A DNA stretch of 64,000 nucleotides. Source: Alphaproteobacteria bacterium. Its GTDB lineage: Bacteria > Pseudomonadota > Alphaproteobacteria > Rhodobacterales > Rhodobacteraceae. Below are positions 43,960-52,852 of the stretch, piece by piece (positions within the stretch are counted from its first letter, which is position 1; every line of letters starts with the position of its first letter). The notes beneath the pieces were generated by a model that saw only the letters and a program-made list of their open reading frames with translations, did not search any database and was not told where the DNA came from. A program made the position numbers and the translations under genes. The stretch is from the NCBI GenBank assembly GCA_030427145.1, contig JAUHWT010000016.1, positions 62,001 to 126,000 of the forward strand, given 5' to 3'.

Positions 43960-44943
43960 TCAGCCATTGCCACGGGCGCTGTCGTCGCGCAGGCGCGGAT
44001 CGACCCAGGCGTAGGTGATATCAACGAGGGTATTGAGGGCGACAAAGATAAACGAAACGATCAGCAGATACGCAGCCATTACCGGCAGATCGACAAAGGT
44101 CACCGCCTGGATGAACAGCATCCCCATCCCCGGCCACTGAAACACCGTCTCGGTCACCAGGGCAAAGGCGATCAGATTGCCGATCTGCATGCCCGTCAGG
44201 GTGATCACCGGCATCAGACAGTTGCGCAGCGCATGACGCCACTGCACACGTCTGGTGGGCACGCCACGGGCGCGGGCGAATTTGATGTAATCGGCGCGCA
44301 GGGTCTCAAGCATCTCAGCCCGGACCAGCCGCATCACCAGCGTCACCTGAAAGGTAGAGAGCGAGACCGCCGGCAACACGAGCGCAGCCCGACCCGACGG
44401 GGTCAGTAACCCGGTGGACCACCAGCCAATATCCACCGTCTCGCCGCGACCGAAGGCCGGGAGCCATCCAAGCGACACGGAAAACGCGAGAATCAGGAGA
44501 ATGCCGACCACAAAACTCGGCAGCGAAACCCCGATAATCGAGCCCAGCTGCAACATGTCGGCCAACCGGCTGTCCCGGTAAACCGCGGTAATCACCCCGG
44601 CCGGAATACCCACCACCAATGAGATCACCGTCGCGACCAGAACAAGTTCAAACGTGGCAGGAAAACGCTCCTTGATCAGCACCATGACATCCTGCTGATT
44701 GCGGTAGGAGACCCCGAAATCACCCTGCACGGCATTCGTGACAAACCGCGTATACTGGGTGACAAAACCGTCATTCAGCCCCAGTCGCTCTCGCAACTCG
44801 ATACGGTCCTGAAGACTGGCCTGCTCGTTCACCATCATTTCCACCGGATCGCCAAAGAACCGGAAGATCACGAAAGCCAGCAGCGCCACCGCCAGCATAA
44901 CGAAGACCGCATTGGCGGTACGTTTGAGAAGAAAGGCGATCAT
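43960..44943 (-). CDS. Dipeptide-type ABC transporter permease (DppB-like)
   Basis: Permease of 327 aa with six TMs, beginning MIAFLLKRTANAVFVMLAVA. The coupling loop FARARGVPTRRVQWRHALRN and LVTETVFQWPGMGMLFIQAV mark the DppB group. It follows the binding-protein gene after a 131-base gap containing a hairpin. Confidence 0.95.
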   Translation of the reverse strand: MIAFLLKRTANAVFVMLAVALLAFVIFRFFGDPVEMMVNEQASLQDRIELRERLGLNDGFVTQYTRFVTNAVQGDFGVSYRNQQDVMVLIKERFPATFELVLVATVISLVVGIPAGVITAVYRDSRLADMLQLGSIIGVSLPSFVVGILLILAFSVSLGWLPAFGRGETVDIGWWSTGLLTPSGRAALVLPAVSLSTFQVTLVMRLVRAEMLETLRADYIKFARARGVPTRRVQWRHALRNCLMPVITLTGMQIGNLIAFALVTETVFQWPGMGMLFIQAVTFVDLPVMAAYLLIVSFIFVALNTLVDITYAWVDPRLRDDSARGNG

Positions 44944-45017
44944 TCCGGTCTCCAGTGTCAGGTCGGACCATGGGCGCGCACCGCCACATCATCCTGCCGA
45001 ATTACGTCTCTTGAGAT

Positions 45018-45039
45018 CCGGGGCGATGGCACGCCCCGG
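45018..45039 (-). terminator. GC-rich hairpin between binding-protein and permease genes
   Basis: Perfect 8-bp arms CCGGGGCG and CGCCCCGG with an ATGGCA loop, about 35 bases after the binding-protein stop. No T-run; probable mRNA-stability or partial-attenuation element. Confidence 0.6.
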
Positions 45040-45074
45040 CTGTCCGGACCGCCCCTCGGCGATCCGAAGTGCTA

Positions 45075-46652
45075 TCAGGAACCACCGCCCATTTTGGCGA
45101 ACCAGAGCCGCGGCTTGGCATCGGGGAACAATGGCATTTCAGTCACTTCCTCTGTGACGGCCCAGGCCATCGGCTGCTGGTGCAGCGGGATCATGATCGT
45201 CTCGTCCTTGACCATCTGCAGAGCCTCGGTCTGCAGCGCCAGACGCGCCTCAAGATCCAGCTCCTGCCCCGCCGCATCGATTAGCGCATCAAGCTCCGGA
45301 TAGGACCAGCCGCCCCAGTTGAAGACGCCTGCGTTGCCGGTCTTGGAGTGGAAAATCTGAAGTAGCGGCGAATAGCTGTCGAGCAGCGGCAGGGTTGCCC
45401 AGCCCAGAGTGTAGACGTCCGTCTTGCCGTTGGTCCGCTTCGGCGACTGTACCGCACGCGGTGCCACGTCGAGCTTCGGCGACAGACCAATGCGCGACCA
45501 CATTGAGGCAATCGCCTGACAGAACTGTTCCTCGTTCACCAGACCGTCACTGAGGCAGTTGAACTCAAATTCCATCCCTTCGGGCACACCGGCCTCGGCC
45601 AGCAGAGCCTTTGAGGCCTCCGCGTCATATCCGGGGACCGTGTCCAGAGCCTCGACATAGCCAGGGATCGGCGGGGCAATTGTGGCACCGGCGGTCCGGG
45701 ATTTGCCGCGCATCACCTTCTGCTGGATCAGGTCAAGGTCAATCGCCTTGTAAAGCGCCTCACGGGCCGCCTTTTCCTTGAACGGATTGGGCTCGCCATT
45801 GGTCAGGGTGTCCCGGAACGGGAAGCCGATCATCACAGTACGCAGATCGACGCCTTCAAGCACCTTAACATTCGGCGCGGCGGTGAGGCGTGGAAGATCC
45901 TGAACCGGAGCATCATTGGTAAAGCTGATCTCGCCTGACAGCAGAGCCGCCACACGCGTCGCCGCCGAATTCACAGGCGTCAGCTCGATTTTGTCCAGGT
46001 TGTGCTGCGGCTCATCCCACCAGTCGGGATTGACGACAAACACCGTTTTGGCATCGGGCTGGCGGCTTTCGACAATAAACGGACCCGTGCCATTGGCGTT
46101 ATAGGTGGCATAACCCTCGGTGCCGGCGCCTGCATCGGTCGGCATCAGGGCATCATTCTCGGTCATCCATTCCTTATCGAAGATGTGGATGTTGGTCAGG
46201 TCATTGAGCAGCAGCGGGTAAGTGCCGTTCAGCGTAATGTCGACGGTATACTCATCCACCACACTGGAACTGACATAGGCCGGCAGATTGCCTTTCAGCG
46301 GCGAGGTCTCGTCACTCACCCGGGTCAGGGAGGCGACCACATCCTCGGCGGTGAAGGGGTTTCCGTTGTGGAAAGTCACACCTTCGCGCAGCTTGAAACG
46401 CCAGGTGATCTGATCGTCGAGGATCTCCCAGCTTTCCGCCAGCGCCGGCTCGATTTTGAGATCGCGGCTGTAACGGACCAGACCTTCATAAACATGGTTG
46501 AGCACATTGATGGTGAAGCTGTCGCCGAAGGAATACGGGTCCAGCGAACCAATGTCCCGGTTGGCGCCCCATTTGAGCACATTCTCCGCCTGAACGGTGC
46601 CCGCCAAAGCGGCAATTGCCGCTGAAGCAAGCATTACGTTTTTAATTTTCAT
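45075..46652 (-). CDS. Dipeptide-type ABC transporter solute-binding protein (family 5)
   Basis: Periplasmic binding protein of 525 aa with signal MKIKNVMLASAAIAALAG and cleavage after VQA. Family-5 hallmarks include WRFKLREGVTFHNGNPFTAE and the DPYSFGDSFT N-terminal region. ATG 46652 has AAGGGGACC upstream; the frame open to 46712 is not used. It heads the minus-strand importer/hydrolase operon and is divergent from the GntR regulator. The hydrolases downstream suggest a nitrogenous ligand rather than a peptide. Confidence 0.94.
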   Translation of the reverse strand: MKIKNVMLASAAIAALAGTVQAENVLKWGANRDIGSLDPYSFGDSFTINVLNHVYEGLVRYSRDLKIEPALAESWEILDDQITWRFKLREGVTFHNGNPFTAEDVVASLTRVSDETSPLKGNLPAYVSSSVVDEYTVDITLNGTYPLLLNDLTNIHIFDKEWMTENDALMPTDAGAGTEGYATYNANGTGPFIVESRQPDAKTVFVVNPDWWDEPQHNLDKIELTPVNSAATRVAALLSGEISFTNDAPVQDLPRLTAAPNVKVLEGVDLRTVMIGFPFRDTLTNGEPNPFKEKAAREALYKAIDLDLIQQKVMRGKSRTAGATIAPPIPGYVEALDTVPGYDAEASKALLAEAGVPEGMEFEFNCLSDGLVNEEQFCQAIASMWSRIGLSPKLDVAPRAVQSPKRTNGKTDVYTLGWATLPLLDSYSPLLQIFHSKTGNAGVFNWGGWSYPELDALIDAAGQELDLEARLALQTEALQMVKDETIMIPLHQQPMAWAVTEEVTEMPLFPDAKPRLWFAKMGGGS

Positions 46653-46696
46653 GATCTGGTCCCCTTCCAACTGGATTGCTTTGTGAGATCGGGCAA

Positions 46697-46759
46697 ATTG
46701 GATACGATGCATTATGCCTTACATATCGGATACGCTATTGCAAGCATATTGTATCCAAT
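46697..46759. promoter_or_regulatory. Cluster of GGATAC-type operators
   Basis: ATTGGATAC (46697-46705), ATCGGATAC (46725-46733) and the inverted copy GTATCCAAT (46751-46759) lie between the binding-protein and GntR genes. The outer two are exact reverse complements. They are the best candidates for the GntR binding sites, controlling both directions. Confidence 0.7.
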
Positions 46760-46787
46760 TGACGTTTTAAACTGTATGCGATATTGC
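46759..46787 (+). promoter_or_regulatory. Possible gntR promoter
   Basis: TTGACG (46759-46764), a 17-base spacer and TATTGC (46782-46787) lie upstream of the GntR start. The GTATCCAAT operator abuts the -35, consistent with autoregulation. The -10 match is weak. Confidence 0.4.
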
Positions 46788-46800
46788 TTCTGCAAATTTC

Positions 46801-47505
46801 ATGGGCAGACACATTATGAGTGAAGATAAAACCACACTGACCGACGCGGTTCATGACCTGTTGAAAAAGGCGATCATCGAGCAGGGGCTCAAGCCTGGCA
46901 TGCGCCTGCCCGAGGACACCGTGGGCGAACAGTTCGGTGTGTCGCGAACCATCGTGCGCCACGCCTTTGTCCGGCTTGAGCATGAGGGCCTGATCGCCAC
47001 ACGTCGCAACCGGGGTGCATTTGTCGCCGAACCCACACGCGACGAGGCCCAACACGTATTTGAGGTCCGTCGCTGTTTGGAAAACGATGTAATTCGCCTG
47101 CTTTGTCCGCGCATGCCCTCCGGCGGCTACGAAACGCTCGAGGCCCATGTTCGCCAGGAAGAGACTGTCAGGGGCAAGAATGGACCGGTTTCGATTCGGC
47201 TCGCCGGTGAATTCCACATGCTCCTGGCCAGGCTGACCGGCAACCCGGTTCTGACCCGCTACGTGTCCGAGGTCGTTCTGCGCTGCTCACTCATCATGTC
47301 ACTCTACGCCCGCACCCATTCCTCCGAATGCGCCGTGGATGAACACTCCCAGATCATCGAGGCAATCCGCGCGGGAGATGCCACGCGGGCAATAGAAATC
47401 ATGGAACATCATCTGGGCGCCGTTGCTGAACGCGCCGAGCTTTCCGGCCAGACAGATAGTATCCAATCCATTCTTTCACATTACGGCAAGGAGCTGGCCC
47501 AATGA
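46801..47505 (+). CDS. GntR-family regulator (FCD-type)
   Basis: Regulator of 234 aa with an N-terminal winged HTH (LPEDTVGEQFGVSRTIVRHA) and an all-helical FCD ligand-binding domain (EFHMLLARLTGN; DEHSQIIEAIRAGD). ATG 46801 or the ATG 15 bases later could be the start. It is divergent from the importer/hydrolase operon and overlaps the flavin reductase gene by 4 bases. Its ligand is probably the imported heterocycle or a product. Confidence 0.92.
   Translation: MGRHIMSEDKTTLTDAVHDLLKKAIIEQGLKPGMRLPEDTVGEQFGVSRTIVRHAFVRLEHEGLIATRRNRGAFVAEPTRDEAQHVFEVRRCLENDVIRLLCPRMPSGGYETLEAHVRQEETVRGKNGPVSIRLAGEFHMLLARLTGNPVLTRYVSEVVLRCSLIMSLYARTHSSECAVDEHSQIIEAIRAGDATRAIEIMEHHLGAVAERAELSGQTDSIQSILSHYGKELAQ
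47459..47467. promoter_or_regulatory. Extra GTATCCAAT site inside the end of gntR
   Basis: The 9-base sequence GTATCCAAT is identical to the operator half-site at 46751 and lies 35 bases upstream of the flavin reductase start. It may allow direct control of that gene or be a chance match. Confidence 0.4.
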
Positions 47506-48176
47506 CCAGTCAGGCGGGCTATCATGCCTTCGATTTTTCCGATCTTTCGGCACGCGAAGCCTACAAGGTCATGATCGGCACCATTGTGCCCCGCCCGATT
47601 GCATGGGTGACCACGATCTCCGAGGACGGCGTGGTCAATGCCGCGCCCTATTCCTTCTTCAACTGCCTCTCGGCCGATCCGCCCATCCTTGCGCTCGGTG
47701 TCGAAAACAAACCCGACCGCAGCTTCAAGGACACAGCCTACAACATCCGGATGACCAACTGCTTCACGGTCAACATCGTCGACCGCGCCAATGTCGAGGC
47801 CATGTCGGTAACGGCCGTGGATTTCGCACCGGACGTGGACGAACTGCAAATGGCAGGGCTCACCGCCGTGCCCGGCGAGCGGGTTGCATCCCCACGTATC
47901 GCCGAGGCGCCGGTGGCTTTTGAATGCGAACGCTATCTCGGCATTGCAGTCAGTTCCGCCCGCGAAATCATCCTGGGCCGAATCGTCCGCGCCCATATCC
48001 GCGAGGACATCATCGACCCGAATACCTTCTATTCCGACCACGAAAAACTCGATGCGCTGGGACGCATGGGCGGCAACGGCTACGCTGGAACATTCGACTA
48101 CTTTGACCTGCGCACGCCCTCAATCGACGACGTCCTCAACCCCGGCGGCAAACAGGCCCAGGTCGGCAACAGCTGA
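47502..48176 (+). CDS. Flavin-reductase-like FMN-binding protein
   Basis: Protein of 224 aa of the flavin-reductase/FMN-binding split-barrel family. The IVPRPIAWVTTISEDGVVNA and APYSFFNCLSADPPILA segments are typical. It would bind FMN and may supply reduced flavin or act as an oxidoreductase. ATG 47502 overlaps gntR by 4 bases. No flavin monooxygenase is present in the window, so if it is a reductase its partner is elsewhere. Confidence 0.88.
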   Translation: MTSQAGYHAFDFSDLSAREAYKVMIGTIVPRPIAWVTTISEDGVVNAAPYSFFNCLSADPPILALGVENKPDRSFKDTAYNIRMTNCFTVNIVDRANVEAMSVTAVDFAPDVDELQMAGLTAVPGERVASPRIAEAPVAFECERYLGIAVSSAREIILGRIVRAHIREDIIDPNTFYSDHEKLDALGRMGGNGYAGTFDYFDLRTPSIDDVLNPGGKQAQVGNS

Positions 48177-48226
48177 TCCCGCCAAACCAGCGGCCCAAAA
48201 ATCCGGCCGACCAAAAACGTCACAGT

Positions 48227-48259
48227 GGCGGACCCAAGCCTGGGCCCGCCCCTTTTTTT
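48227..48259 (+). terminator. Intrinsic terminator after the flavin reductase gene
   Basis: A 10-bp stem GGCGGACCCA / TGGGCCCGCC (one mismatch) with an AGCC loop is followed by CC and seven T. It ends the gntR-flavin reductase unit. Confidence 0.85.
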
Positions 48260-48322
48260 CTGGTTACCAAGCCTTCGGGTGACGTATCCTGCCCCGGCGC
48301 AGACAACCGAAGGACCATTCCA

Positions 48323-49066
48323 GTGAAACGAACCGCCGCAATTTCGGTCGCGATCGCACTTGCCGGCGCCGCCCCGGCCACCGCCGAGGAATGGCAGTAT
48401 TCCGGCGCCCTCTACGGCTGGCTACCCAGCATGACGGGCACGATAACAACACCGCTCGGCGAGGTCGAAATGGAACCAGGCGGCGGTAGTGTTTTTGAAT
48501 ACCTCGAGGGCGTATTCATGGGACTGGTCGCCGCCCATAACGGAAAATGGGGTGTCACGGCGGACTTCCTCTACACCGAACTCGGCAAGGAGGCGGAACC
48601 TCCGCTTGGAGTGGTGTTCGACGATGCCAATGTCGATCTAAAACTGGCCATGCTGAACCTTAAGGGGCTCTACCGTGTGGTCGACACGCCGCGCGGCTTC
48701 GTCAACCTCACCGGTGGTGTCCGCTGGTATGACATCAGCCTCGGCACCGAACTGAAAAGCGATCTGGTCGCAAACAGGAATTCAGACCTGAGCAGTTCCT
48801 GGGCTGACCTTACACTTGGCGTCAACGGCTACGCGCCGCTATCCGAGTCGTGGTTTGTGGCCGGAACCGCGGATGTTGGCGGCTTCGGCATCGGGTCATC
48901 GTCTGACCTAAGCTGGCAGGCCGTCGGCGCGGTCGGATACCGCTTCAACGAAACCTGGTCCGCGGAGCTCGGGTACCGCCACCTGTCCATTGAAAAGGAC
49001 ATTCGTGGATCGGACTGGGCCATCGACCTGAGCGGCCCGGTTGTCGGTGTGTCAGCACGGTTCTGA
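48323..49066 (+). CDS. Predicted outer-membrane beta-barrel protein
   Basis: Secreted protein of 247 aa with signal peptide MKRTAAISVAIALAGAAPAT and cleavage near ATA. The mature part has alternating hydrophobic/aromatic strands and ends in a terminal Phe (GVSARF), as expected for an outer-membrane barrel. It starts at GTG 48323 with AAGGA upstream. I do not recognise a precise family. It stands alone after a strong terminator, so its role is unknown. Confidence 0.8.
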   Translation: MKRTAAISVAIALAGAAPATAEEWQYSGALYGWLPSMTGTITTPLGEVEMEPGGGSVFEYLEGVFMGLVAAHNGKWGVTADFLYTELGKEAEPPLGVVFDDANVDLKLAMLNLKGLYRVVDTPRGFVNLTGGVRWYDISLGTELKSDLVANRNSDLSSSWADLTLGVNGYAPLSESWFVAGTADVGGFGIGSSSDLSWQAVGAVGYRFNETWSAELGYRHLSIEKDIRGSDWAIDLSGPVVGVSARF

Positions 49067-49084
49067 CCATCCGTCACACGGGCG

Positions 49085-49792
49085 CTATTCCGCCCCACGG
49101 TCCAACCCGTCAACCATCCGCGCCTTGGAGCCGGTCAAATGCTCGTGCATCAACGCCTCCGCCCGCGGCGCATCACGCTCGCGGATCGCATCCACGATCG
49201 CCTGATGCTCCGCATACACCCGCTCAAGCGCGCCGGCCTCCGCCTTCAGCGACCGGCCATGTGCCTGCATTCCCACCGCAATATGCTCCTTGAGCGCGGC
49301 AAACGCCGTAGCAAAATATGAATTGCGGCTGGCATTGGCGATGGCCAGATGAAACGAAAAATCCGCATCATCCCGGTGGCTTTGCCGGTCCGTGGCCCGG
49401 CGCATATCCGCCAGCGCCCCCTCAATATCGGCCAGCGCCGCATCCCCATGCCGCTCCGCCGCCGCCGCTGCGGCCTTTGGCTCAATCGTCAGTCGAAACT
49501 CGTAACACTGCGACAGGTCATCGCGGCTTTCGAGCGGATCGAACCCGATCGGTTCCCGCACTCCCACATGCCGCACAAAACTCCCGGCACCCCGCCGGGA
49601 ATGGATCAGCCCCATGTCCCGCAACCCCTGCAGGGCCTCGCGCACAATTGGCCGGGACACGCCAAACTCGGCCGCCAGATCATGCTCCGTCGGCAACTGC
49701 TCGCTCTCGGAATAGGCTCCGGACTTGATCGCCCGGGCCAGCCTGTCCTTCACGGTTTCCGACAGCGGACGGCGTTTACTGCGAACCGGCAT
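49085..49792 (-). CDS. GntR-family regulator (FCD-type)
   Basis: Regulator of 235 aa with HTH (EHDLAAEFGVSRPIVREALQ) and an FCD domain (DFSFHLAIANASRN; EHQAIVDAIRERDAPRAEAL). ATG 49792 is chosen because the region upstream to 49876 does not look like family sequence. It is divergent from the SDR at 49978 and probably controls it. Targets further away cannot be inferred. Confidence 0.92.
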   Translation of the reverse strand: MPVRSKRRPLSETVKDRLARAIKSGAYSESEQLPTEHDLAAEFGVSRPIVREALQGLRDMGLIHSRRGAGSFVRHVGVREPIGFDPLESRDDLSQCYEFRLTIEPKAAAAAAERHGDAALADIEGALADMRRATDRQSHRDDADFSFHLAIANASRNSYFATAFAALKEHIAVGMQAHGRSLKAEAGALERVYAEHQAIVDAIRERDAPRAEALMHEHLTGSKARMVDGLDRGAE

Positions 49793-49977
49793 AATCTGTG
49801 CCTCCCTACCTGGCCGGGAAAAATACACGGCCCATACAACCGGCGTACCAAACCCGCCGGACGCCGTCACCTGCATCCTTGCCGCGCACCGGCAAAAGCC
49901 ATCCGGTCGCTCTCGCGCTTTTCGCTTCAGGCCGCTGCCCGGCTCCCGTAGTCTGCGCGCGGGAAGGAGAATTCACA

Positions 49978-50718
49978 ATGACAGCAAAAACCATAATCAT
50001 CACCGGCGCGGGCAGCGGGATAGGCCGGGCAACCGCCCGTCGGTTTCTCGACGAGGGCTGGACCGTGGGCCTGATCGGCCGCCGCGAGGAACCGCTCCTC
50101 GAAACTGCCGGATCCGCCCCAGGCGCCCTGACCCTGCCCTGCGACGTGACCTCTCCCGACCAGGTCGCCCAAGCCTTCCGCACTTTCACCGAACAGGCCG
50201 GCCGGCTCGACGTGCTCTTCAACAACGCCGGCACCAACGTACCGGCCGCCACTATCGACGAAATCACCCCGGAACAGTGGCGACAGGTCATGGAGGTCAA
50301 CATCTCCGGAACCTTCCTCGCCGCCCGCGCGGCTTTTGCAACCATGCGCGCCCAGGACCCCCAGGGCGGCCGCATCATCAACAACGGCTCCGTATCGGCC
50401 CGCACCCCGCGTCCAGGTTCAGCCCCCTACACGCTGTCCAAGCACGCGGTCACCGGCCTGACCAAAACACTGGCCCTCGATGGACGCCCCTTCGGCATCG
50501 GCTGCGGCCAGATCGACATTGGAAACGCGCTGACGGACCTGTCCAAACGCATGAAAACCGGTGTGATTCAGGCCGACGGTTCCAAACGGCCCGAAGCAAT
50601 GATGGACGTCTCCGCCGTCGCCGACACGGTGCTTCACATGGCCTCACTGCCGCCCGAGGCCAACATCCCCTTCGTGACCGTCATGGCCACCAACATGCCA
50701 CTATTCGGCCGCGGCTGA
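49978..50718 (+). CDS. SDR-family oxidoreductase
   Basis: SDR of 246 aa with TGAGSGIG, NNAGTN, Ser in NGSVSA and YTLSK. ATG 49978 has GGGAAGGAGAATTCACA before it. It is divergent from the GntR gene and converges on the PQQ-type dehydrogenase across a GC palindrome. Substrate unknown; probably a sugar, alcohol or keto acid oxidation. Confidence 0.9.
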   Translation: MTAKTIIITGAGSGIGRATARRFLDEGWTVGLIGRREEPLLETAGSAPGALTLPCDVTSPDQVAQAFRTFTEQAGRLDVLFNNAGTNVPAATIDEITPEQWRQVMEVNISGTFLAARAAFATMRAQDPQGGRIINNGSVSARTPRPGSAPYTLSKHAVTGLTKTLALDGRPFGIGCGQIDIGNALTDLSKRMKTGVIQADGSKRPEAMMDVSAVADTVLHMASLPPEANIPFVTVMATNMPLFGRG

Positions 50719-50729
50719 CGTTCCGGTAA

Positions 50730-50749
50730 GGCGGGGCCCTGGCCCCGCC
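50730..50749. terminator. Bidirectional hairpin between convergent genes
   Basis: GGCGGGGCC and GGCCCCGCC, 9-bp arms around CT, lie 12 bases after the SDR stop and 16 bases after the dehydrogenase stop on the other strand. No T-run, so termination may rely on Rho. Confidence 0.55.
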
Positions 50750-50764
50750 GCTCCGCCTTCGACC

Positions 50765-51964
50765 TCACTCCTCCGGCAGCAACCGCACCAGAGCCCCGTC
50801 ACCGGAGATGGTCAGGATCACGATGGACCCGTCCTCCTGGTCCACATCGACATCCCTGACGCGCCCCTCATCCTGCAGATAACGCGCCTCACCGGTCACA
50901 CGCCCGTCCTCCAGCGTCAGACGCACCAGAGCCTGACCGGCCAGACCACCAATCAGCGCATCCCCCTGCCAGTCGGGAAACATGTCACCGTCATAGAACA
51001 CCATGCCCGACGGCGCGATCACCGGGTCCCAGTAATAGACCGGCTGCTCGACATCGTCGCGTGCGGTGATGCCCTCACCAACCGGCACCCCGGAATATTC
51101 CTCGCCGTAGGTGACCTCGGGCCAGCCGTAATTCAAACCCGGCTGCGGCTGGTTCAGCTCATCACCGCCACGCGGCCCATGTTCCACCGTCCAGAGCGTC
51201 CCGTCAGGGGCCAGCGCCGCCGACTGAAGATTGCGGTGCCCGTAGGACCAGATTTCCGGCAACCCGCCCTCTATCTCCGGATTACCGGCGGACGCGCCAC
51301 CCATTGGATTGATCCGGACCACCTTGCCCAGATGCGTGCCGACATCCTGCGCAAGCTTGCGCGGCTCCGCGTCCGACCGCTCACCCGTGGTCACGAACAG
51401 CGCGCCCTCCTGGTCAAACACCAAACGCGACCCGTAATGCTTGGTGGACCGCCAGGCCGGCTGCTGCTGAAAGATCACCTCGACCTCCCTCATCCGGTCC
51501 GCCTCTTCCGACAGAATTCCGGTCGCCACCGCAGTGGCGTTTGAGCCATTGCCCCGTGGTTCAGAGAAACTCCACCAGACGCGCCGCGTCTCCGCAAAAT
51601 CATCAGCCACCGTCACATCCAGCAGCCCGCCCTGACCGCGCGAATCCACCTCCGGAAGGCCCGCAATCGGCTCCGACAAAGTGCCATCCGGGCTGACAAT
51701 GCGCATCCGCCCCTTCCGCTCGGTCAGAAGCCAGCTTCCATCCGGCAACTGGTCAATACCCCAGGGGTTTTCCAGCCCGTCCACGATCACCTCACGCCGC
51801 AGGGTCGTGCCCGCGTCGATCACCCGCGCGCGCGTTTGCTCCGGAAAAGCCGGTGTCTGCCCTTCGGCATTCGGTGGCGCGTCATTGAAATTCTGACCAT
51901 TGACCGATCCGCACGAGGCGATCAGCACGGCAAGCGCTGCGGCGGCATGGGGGCGAAGGCTCAT
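50765..51964 (-). CDS. PQQ-dependent sugar (aldose) dehydrogenase, lipoprotein
   Basis: Six-bladed propeller of 399 aa, of the soluble glucose/aldose sugar dehydrogenase family (YliI-like). Family segments include GLENPWGIDQLPDGSWLLTE, RGQGGLLDV, SYGHRNLQSAALAPDG and EHGPRGGDELN. The N-terminus ends in the lipobox IASC, so it is probably an outer-membrane or periplasmic lipoprotein. It would oxidise aldoses in the periplasm with PQQ, but no PQQ biosynthesis gene is in the window. It stands alone. Confidence 0.9.
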   Translation of the reverse strand: MSLRPHAAAALAVLIASCGSVNGQNFNDAPPNAEGQTPAFPEQTRARVIDAGTTLRREVIVDGLENPWGIDQLPDGSWLLTERKGRMRIVSPDGTLSEPIAGLPEVDSRGQGGLLDVTVADDFAETRRVWWSFSEPRGNGSNATAVATGILSEEADRMREVEVIFQQQPAWRSTKHYGSRLVFDQEGALFVTTGERSDAEPRKLAQDVGTHLGKVVRINPMGGASAGNPEIEGGLPEIWSYGHRNLQSAALAPDGTLWTVEHGPRGGDELNQPQPGLNYGWPEVTYGEEYSGVPVGEGITARDDVEQPVYYWDPVIAPSGMVFYDGDMFPDWQGDALIGGLAGQALVRLTLEDGRVTGEARYLQDEGRVRDVDVDQEDGSIVILTISGDGALVRLLPEE

Positions 51965-52087
51965 GAGTTTTCTCCCGTAGTGTCGTGCATGTGTCCCAAT
52001 GCTAGACCAATACGGATTGGCGTACAGGCCACATGCAATGCTGTGACCGCAACTTTCAGTGAGCCCTCCCGGTTCCGAACAGCAGTC

Positions 52088-52849
52088 CTAACCCGCCGCC
52101 GCCTCCACGTAACTGCTCGCCTCCAGCAACTCCCGCGTATACTGCTGCGTCGACCGTCCCCCGGCCAGCGCCTCCCGGTCTATCGCCTCGACCACCTGGC
52201 CCTGTTTCATCACGACAATGTCGTCGCACATGAAATCGATCACCGCCAGGTCGTGACTGACCATCAAGAATGTCAGTCCACGTTGGGCCCGCAAGCGGTT
52301 GAGAAGGTTGAGAACCTCAGCCTGAACCGACGCATCCAGCGCCGAGGTCGGCTCATCGAGCAACAGTATCTCCGGCTCGAGCATCAGCGCCCGTGCAATC
52401 GCCACCCTCTGCCGCTGCCCGCCTGACAGCTGATGCGGATAGCGGAACCGGAAACGCGGATCGAGCCCCACATCCTCCAGCGCCCGGATCACCTTCGCGT
52501 CACGGCCCTTAACCCCATGAATCCGCAGCGGCTCCGACAGGGTTGCATCCACCGTCCGTTTCGGGTGTAGAGAGCCGTACGGGTCCTGAAAAACCATCTG
52601 CACCCGCCGGGTAAATGCAATATCCCGCGGTTCCGGCACCGGCACGCCGTCGATCAGAATGCGCCCCGACGCCACCGGCGCCAGCCCGCACATGGCCCGC
52701 AGAACCGTCGATTTGCCCGACCCGGATTCACCCACCAGTCCGCAGGACCCCTTGGCCGCAACATCAATCGACACGTCCTGGACAGCCCGCACGGTCTGGG
52801 ACCCCTCTCCGAAGGTCACGAACAAATTTTCAATACTGATCAGTGACAT
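52088..52849 (-). CDS. Dipeptide-type ABC transporter ATPase (DppF-like)
   Basis: ATPase of 253 aa with Walker [10 protein letters not shown], signature LSGGQRQR, Walker B LLDEPTSALD and H-loop VSHDLA. Shorter than the usual 320 residues because the C-terminal oligopeptide extension with cysteines is missing. It begins 3 bases after the DppD-like gene and completes the third importer. Confidence 0.93.
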   Translation of the reverse strand: MSLISIENLFVTFGEGSQTVRAVQDVSIDVAAKGSCGLVGESGSGKSTVLRAMCGLAPVASGRILIDGVPVPEPRDIAFTRRVQMVFQDPYGSLHPKRTVDATLSEPLRIHGVKGRDAKVIRALEDVGLDPRFRFRYPHQLSGGQRQRVAIARALMLEPEILLLDEPTSALDASVQAEVLNLLNRLRAQRGLTFLMVSHDLAVIDFMCDDIVVMKQGQVVEAIDREALAGGRSTQQYTRELLEASSYVEAAAG

Positions 52850-52852
52850 ACC

